Notes under the pieces: model-generated
Database searches by the model: none
Told to the model about the DNA's origin: nothing
The model's input: only the letters and a program-made list of their open reading frames with translations
Made by a program: the position numbers and the translations under genes
NCBI RefSeq assembly: GCF_021173675.1
Contig: NZ_JAIHON010000011.1
Span: 305,260 to 369,259 of the forward strand
From: Streptomyces lincolnensis
Lineage (GTDB): Bacteria; Actinomycetota; Actinomycetes; Streptomycetales; Streptomycetaceae
Length of the DNA stretch: 64,000 nucleotides
Reading direction: 5' to 3'
Part shown: positions 58,890 through 64,000 of the stretch, piece by piece
Position numbering within the stretch: the stretch's first letter is position 1
Layout: the number at the start of each line of letters is the position of its first letter

Positions 58890-60010
58890 CTCCTCCCCAG
58901 GAACCACCGGCACCCGCCGACGGCGCCAAGCCCCCACAGGGGCCACCCGCACCCGACAACGATGGCCGCACGGGCCTCGACGCCCACCTCGTAGTAGCCC
59001 CCACCCCCACCTTCCACCTGGACATCACCCTCACCGCCACCCCCGGCGACGTCCTCGCCCTCCTCGGCCCCAACGGCGCCGGCAAAACCACCGCCCTACG
59101 AGCCCTCGCCGGCCTGACCCCCCTCACCACGGGCCACCTCCACCTGGACGGCACCGATCTCCTCCACACACCCCCCGAACACCGCCCCGTAGGCGTCGTC
59201 TTCCAGGACTACCTCCTCTTCCCCCACCTCACCGCCCTGGACAACGTCGCCTTCGGTCCCCGCTGCCAAGGCGCCACCAAATCCGAGGCCCGGGCGCACG
59301 CGAGGGACTGGCTCGACCGCATGGGCCTCGCCGACCACACCACCGCCAAACCCCGCCACCTCTCCGGCGGCCAGGCCCAACGCGTCGCCCTGGCCCGAGC
59401 CCTCGCCACCCACCCCCGCCTGCTCCTCCTCGACGAGCCCCTCGCCGCCCTGGACGCCCGCACCCGCCTGGAGGTGCGCGCCCAACTCCGCCGCCATCTC
59501 GCCGAGTTCGAGGCCGTGGCCGTACTGGTCACCCACGACCCGCTGGACGCCATGGTCCTGGCCGACCGCCTGGTCGTCATCGAGCACGGCAGGATTGTCC
59601 AGGAGGGCACGCCCGCCGACATCGCCCGCCACCCCCGCACGGACTACATCGCCCAACTGGTCGGCCTCAATCTCTACAAGGGCCGGGCCGACGGCCACAC
59701 GGTCCGACTGGACGCGGGCCCGGCCATCACCACGACGGAAGATCTCACGGGACAGGTCTTCGTCGCGTTCCCCCCGAGCGCCGTGACCCTCCACCGCGAC
59801 CGCCCCACCGGCTCCAGCGCCCGCAACCTCTGGCGCTGCGAGGTGGCCGGCCTGGAGACCCACGGCGACCAGATCCGAGCGGACCTCACCGGCGAACTCC
59901 CCCTCGCCGCCGACCTCACCACGGTCGCCGCGGCGGAACTCGACCTGCACCCGGGCGCCCCGGTCTGGGCGACCGTCAAGGCGACGCAGACACACGCCTA
60001 CCCGGCGTAA
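58886..60010 (+). CDS. modC: Molybdate ABC transporter ATPase
   Basis: 374 residues, start overlapping the modB stop (ATGA). Walker A GPNGAGKTT (61-69), Q-loop VFQDYLLFPHLT, signature LSGGQ, Walker B LLLLDEPLAALD, H-loop VTHD; C-terminal TOBE/Mop domain from about 300. Completes the modABC transporter. Residues about 9-30 (PADGAKPPQGPPAPDNDGRTG) are not part of the ATPase fold and are encoded by a dispersed repeat that recurs at 63727-63790. No alternative start downstream is available, so the extension is likely translated. Confidence 0.94.
   Translation: MTPPQEPPAPADGAKPPQGPPAPDNDGRTGLDAHLVVAPTPTFHLDITLTATPGDVLALLGPNGAGKTTALRALAGLTPLTTGHLHLDGTDLLHTPPEHRPVGVVFQDYLLFPHLTALDNVAFGPRCQGATKSEARAHARDWLDRMGLADHTTAKPRHLSGGQAQRVALARALATHPRLLLLDEPLAALDARTRLEVRAQLRRHLAEFEAVAVLVTHDPLDAMVLADRLVVIEHGRIVQEGTPADIARHPRTDYIAQLVGLNLYKGRADGHTVRLDAGPAITTTEDLTGQVFVAFPPSAVTLHRDRPTGSSARNLWRCEVAGLETHGDQIRADLTGELPLAADLTTVAAAELDLHPGAPVWATVKATQTHAYPA
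58911..58974. repeat. Dispersed 64-bp repeat, copy inside modC
   Basis: Matches 63727-63790 at 61 of 64 positions, including GGCGCCAAGCCCCCACAGGG and ACCCGACAACGATGGCC. Here it lies within the 5' end of modC and is translated. Confidence 0.85.
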
Positions 60011-60013
60011 GCC

Positions 60014-60043
60014 AAGGGCTCCGCCCATCAGGACGGAGCCCTT
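60014..60043. terminator. Convergent terminator hairpin
   Basis: Perfect 10-bp stem (AAGGGCTCCG / CGGAGCCCTT) with a 10-base loop between modC and gcvP, which converge. Confidence 0.8.
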
Positions 60044-60060
60044 CACATACGTACCGCGCC

Positions 60061-62946
<2,886 letters not shown>

Positions 62947-63008
62947 TACGGAGGCCTCCTGGTCTGACACGACCTTCGAGGGTCACCGCGGCGCGGGTAC
63001 CCGGACGG

Positions 63009-63223
63009 CCTCCCCCTCTGTCATCTCAACCTGAGAGCTTCACCGGCCGCCCGAGGGCAACCGGCTTTCACCGTCGGTGAGGGTGGAAGCCGTCGACGCC
63101 GTCGGCACCCGCCCTGCTTTCCAGAGTGACCTCGTCCGTGCGGTACGTGGGCCTGAGAGATTCCGGGGAGGATTTGCTCCTTCGGCGCCTCCGGACGATC
63201 TCCGGAGGACTCTCCCGCACGGG
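63009..63223 (-). ncRNA. Tandem glycine riboswitch of gcvP
   Basis: In the gcvP leader, read on the minus strand. Aptamer 1 (about 63223 to 63114) has CGGGAGAGTCCTCCGGAGA, GGCGCCGAAGGAGCAAATCC, GGAATCTCTCAGGCCCA and CACTCTGGAAAGCAGG; aptamer 2 (about 63113 to 63009) has GACGGTGAAAGCCGG, GAAGCTCTCAGGTTGAGATG and ACAGAGGGGGAG. These are the conserved blocks of the two glycine-sensing domains. Related riboswitches switch on gcv genes with glycine in S. griseus. End points are approximate. Confidence 0.93.
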
Positions 63224-63239
63224 GTCAGCAGCCACCGCC

Positions 63240-63245
63240 AGCCTA
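63240..63245 (-). promoter_or_regulatory. -10 box for the gcvP leader
   Basis: TAGGCT on the minus strand, just upstream of the first riboswitch aptamer. Predicts a start near 63232, which leaves the aptamers at the 5' end of the transcript. The -35 is not clear. Confidence 0.5.
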
Positions 63246-63341
63246 CCAAGCGACCGCAACAGCCGGTCCTTCGAGTGGCCGCCTTCTGCAATGTGCTCTT
63301 TCGTAGTGCTTACGGATGAGTTGCGACCAAATGGAGGGCCC

Positions 63342-63713
63342 GTGCAGACCGACATCGATCCGCGCAACCTGATCGGCCGCAAGGCGTTCGACCGCAAGGG
63401 CGCCAAGATCGGCACGATCGACGAGGTCTACCTCGACGACGCCACCGGCGTCCCCGAGTGGGCCGCCATACGCACCGGCCTCTTCAGCCGCGACGCCTTC
63501 GTCCCCCTGGAACCCAGCGAGCTGATCGACGGCACCCTCCACGTCCCCTTCGACCGCACCCTCATCAAGGACGCCCCCGACTTCGGAGTGGGCCGCCACC
63601 TCTCCCCCGACCAGGAACTCCAGCTCTACCACCACTACGGCCTCGACACCTCAGCTCCCCCACCCCTCCCCGACCACGACTTCGGCAACTTGGCAGGCAC
63701 AGAAGACCAATAA
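63342..63713 (+). CDS. PRC-barrel domain protein
   Basis: 123 residues from GTG 63342, with GGAGGG five bases upstream. PRC-barrel: NLIGRKAFDRKGAKIGTIDEVYLDDATGVPEWAAIRTGLFSRDAFVPL and VPFDRTLIKDAPDF, with a Pro-rich tail (SAPPPLPDHDFGNLAG). Small PRC-barrel proteins are often stress- or photosynthesis-linked binding modules; here unknown. Divergent from gcvP. Confidence 0.87.
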   Translation: MQTDIDPRNLIGRKAFDRKGAKIGTIDEVYLDDATGVPEWAAIRTGLFSRDAFVPLEPSELIDGTLHVPFDRTLIKDAPDFGVGRHLSPDQELQLYHHYGLDTSAPPPLPDHDFGNLAGTEDQ

Positions 63714-63726
63714 GCCCCCGCACCCG

Positions 63727-63790
63727 CACCCGCAGATGGCGCCAAGCCCCCACAGGGGCCGCCCGCACCCGACAACGATGGCCGCACGGG
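63727..63790. repeat. Dispersed 64-bp repeat, intergenic copy
   Basis: Second copy of the repeat found in the 5' end of modC (58911-58974), 61 of 64 identical, here right after the PRC-barrel gene in the convergent gap with the partial gene at the window end. Confidence 0.85.
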
Positions 63791-63854
63791 TGGTGCGGGT
63801 GGGAACCCGAACCCGGCCGAAGGTGGGGTGCCCCCCACGCACCCGCAGCCAAAC

Positions 63855-64000
63855 TCACACCCCCGCCAACCCCCCACGCACCAACGGCAACGGCTCCGCC
63901 ACCACCAACGCGGGATCCTCCACCCGAAACGTCCGCACCCTCCCCACCTCGGAATCCGGCGTCTCGAACCGCACCGTCACCCGCCCGAGCCCACTCCCCT
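63855..64000 (-). CDS. 3' end of an unidentified gene
   Basis: Minus-strand frame with typical codon use running off the window and ending at TGA (63855-63857). The visible 48 codons include GRVTVRFETPDSEVGRV, RTFRVEDPALVVAEPLPLVR and the tail GGLAGV. I do not recognise the family; the rest of the gene lies beyond position 64000. Confidence 0.65.
   Translation of the reverse strand, partial: GSGLGRVTVRFETPDSEVGRVRTFRVEDPALVVAEPLPLVRGGLAGV

Overview
The window is chromosomal DNA of a Streptomyces or a very close relative. The basis is very high GC with strong third-position GC bias, many GTG starts, many genes that appear to be leaderless (a TANNNT -10 box 6-8 bases before the start codon), GGAGG-type ribosome sites elsewhere, and characteristic families: a divergent third EF-Tu of the tuf3 type, DUF5999, a MocR regulator, F420/FMN split-barrel proteins, Tat lipoproteins and Streptomyces dispersed repeats. 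I see no rRNA or tRNA gene, CRISPR array, phage or complete transposase. The arrangement looks like chromosome-arm housekeeping and catabolic genes with small accessory patches.

Layout. 0-8 kb: a secreted carboxylesterase, a large membrane protein joining a sigma-like region, a zinc finger and a ricin-type lectin domain, galU, a hot-dog thioesterase, and two tandem paralogous membrane-anchored proteins. 8-14 kb: a spermidine-synthase-like enzyme, tuf3 with a structured leader, a VTT/DedA-type membrane protein, a thiolase divergent from an HxlR regulator, and uppP. 14-17 kb: a small accessory patch of unrecognised genes, one with a SUKH-like C-terminal half. 17-29 kb: apolipoprotein N-acyltransferase overlapping an oxidoreductase tail to tail, a DinB protein, a small lipoprotein, a 187-bp MITE-like element, ung, a peptide-type binding lipoprotein, two SDR genes, a coupled HipA-like/DUF3037 pair, a Rieske Tat lipoprotein and an isochorismatase-fold protein that lacks its catalytic residues.

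29-43 kb: split-barrel FMN/F420 proteins, LysR and MocR regulators with divergent targets, three EamA exporters, a Clp N-domain protein, a PadR regulator divergent from a rifampin monooxygenase (rox) homologue that is preceded by a 19-codon leader ORF, a methyltransferase, PhzF and a CPBP protein. 43-49 kb: a binding-domain/VWA fusion, a GCS2-family ligase, a TTA-containing small ORF, DUF5999 and a pair of palindromes spaced exactly two helical turns apart.

48-54 kb is a xylan-type regulon: a LacI regulator, a GH10 xylanase and a sugar ABC transporter, with CGAAAnTTTCG-like operators. 54.6-60 kb holds an APC permease and a molybdate locus (HTH-TOBE regulator, modA, modB, modC), in which the start of modC is encoded by a dispersed repeat found again at 63.7 kb. 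60-64 kb holds gcvP behind a tandem glycine riboswitch, a PRC-barrel gene and the 3' end of an unidentified gene.
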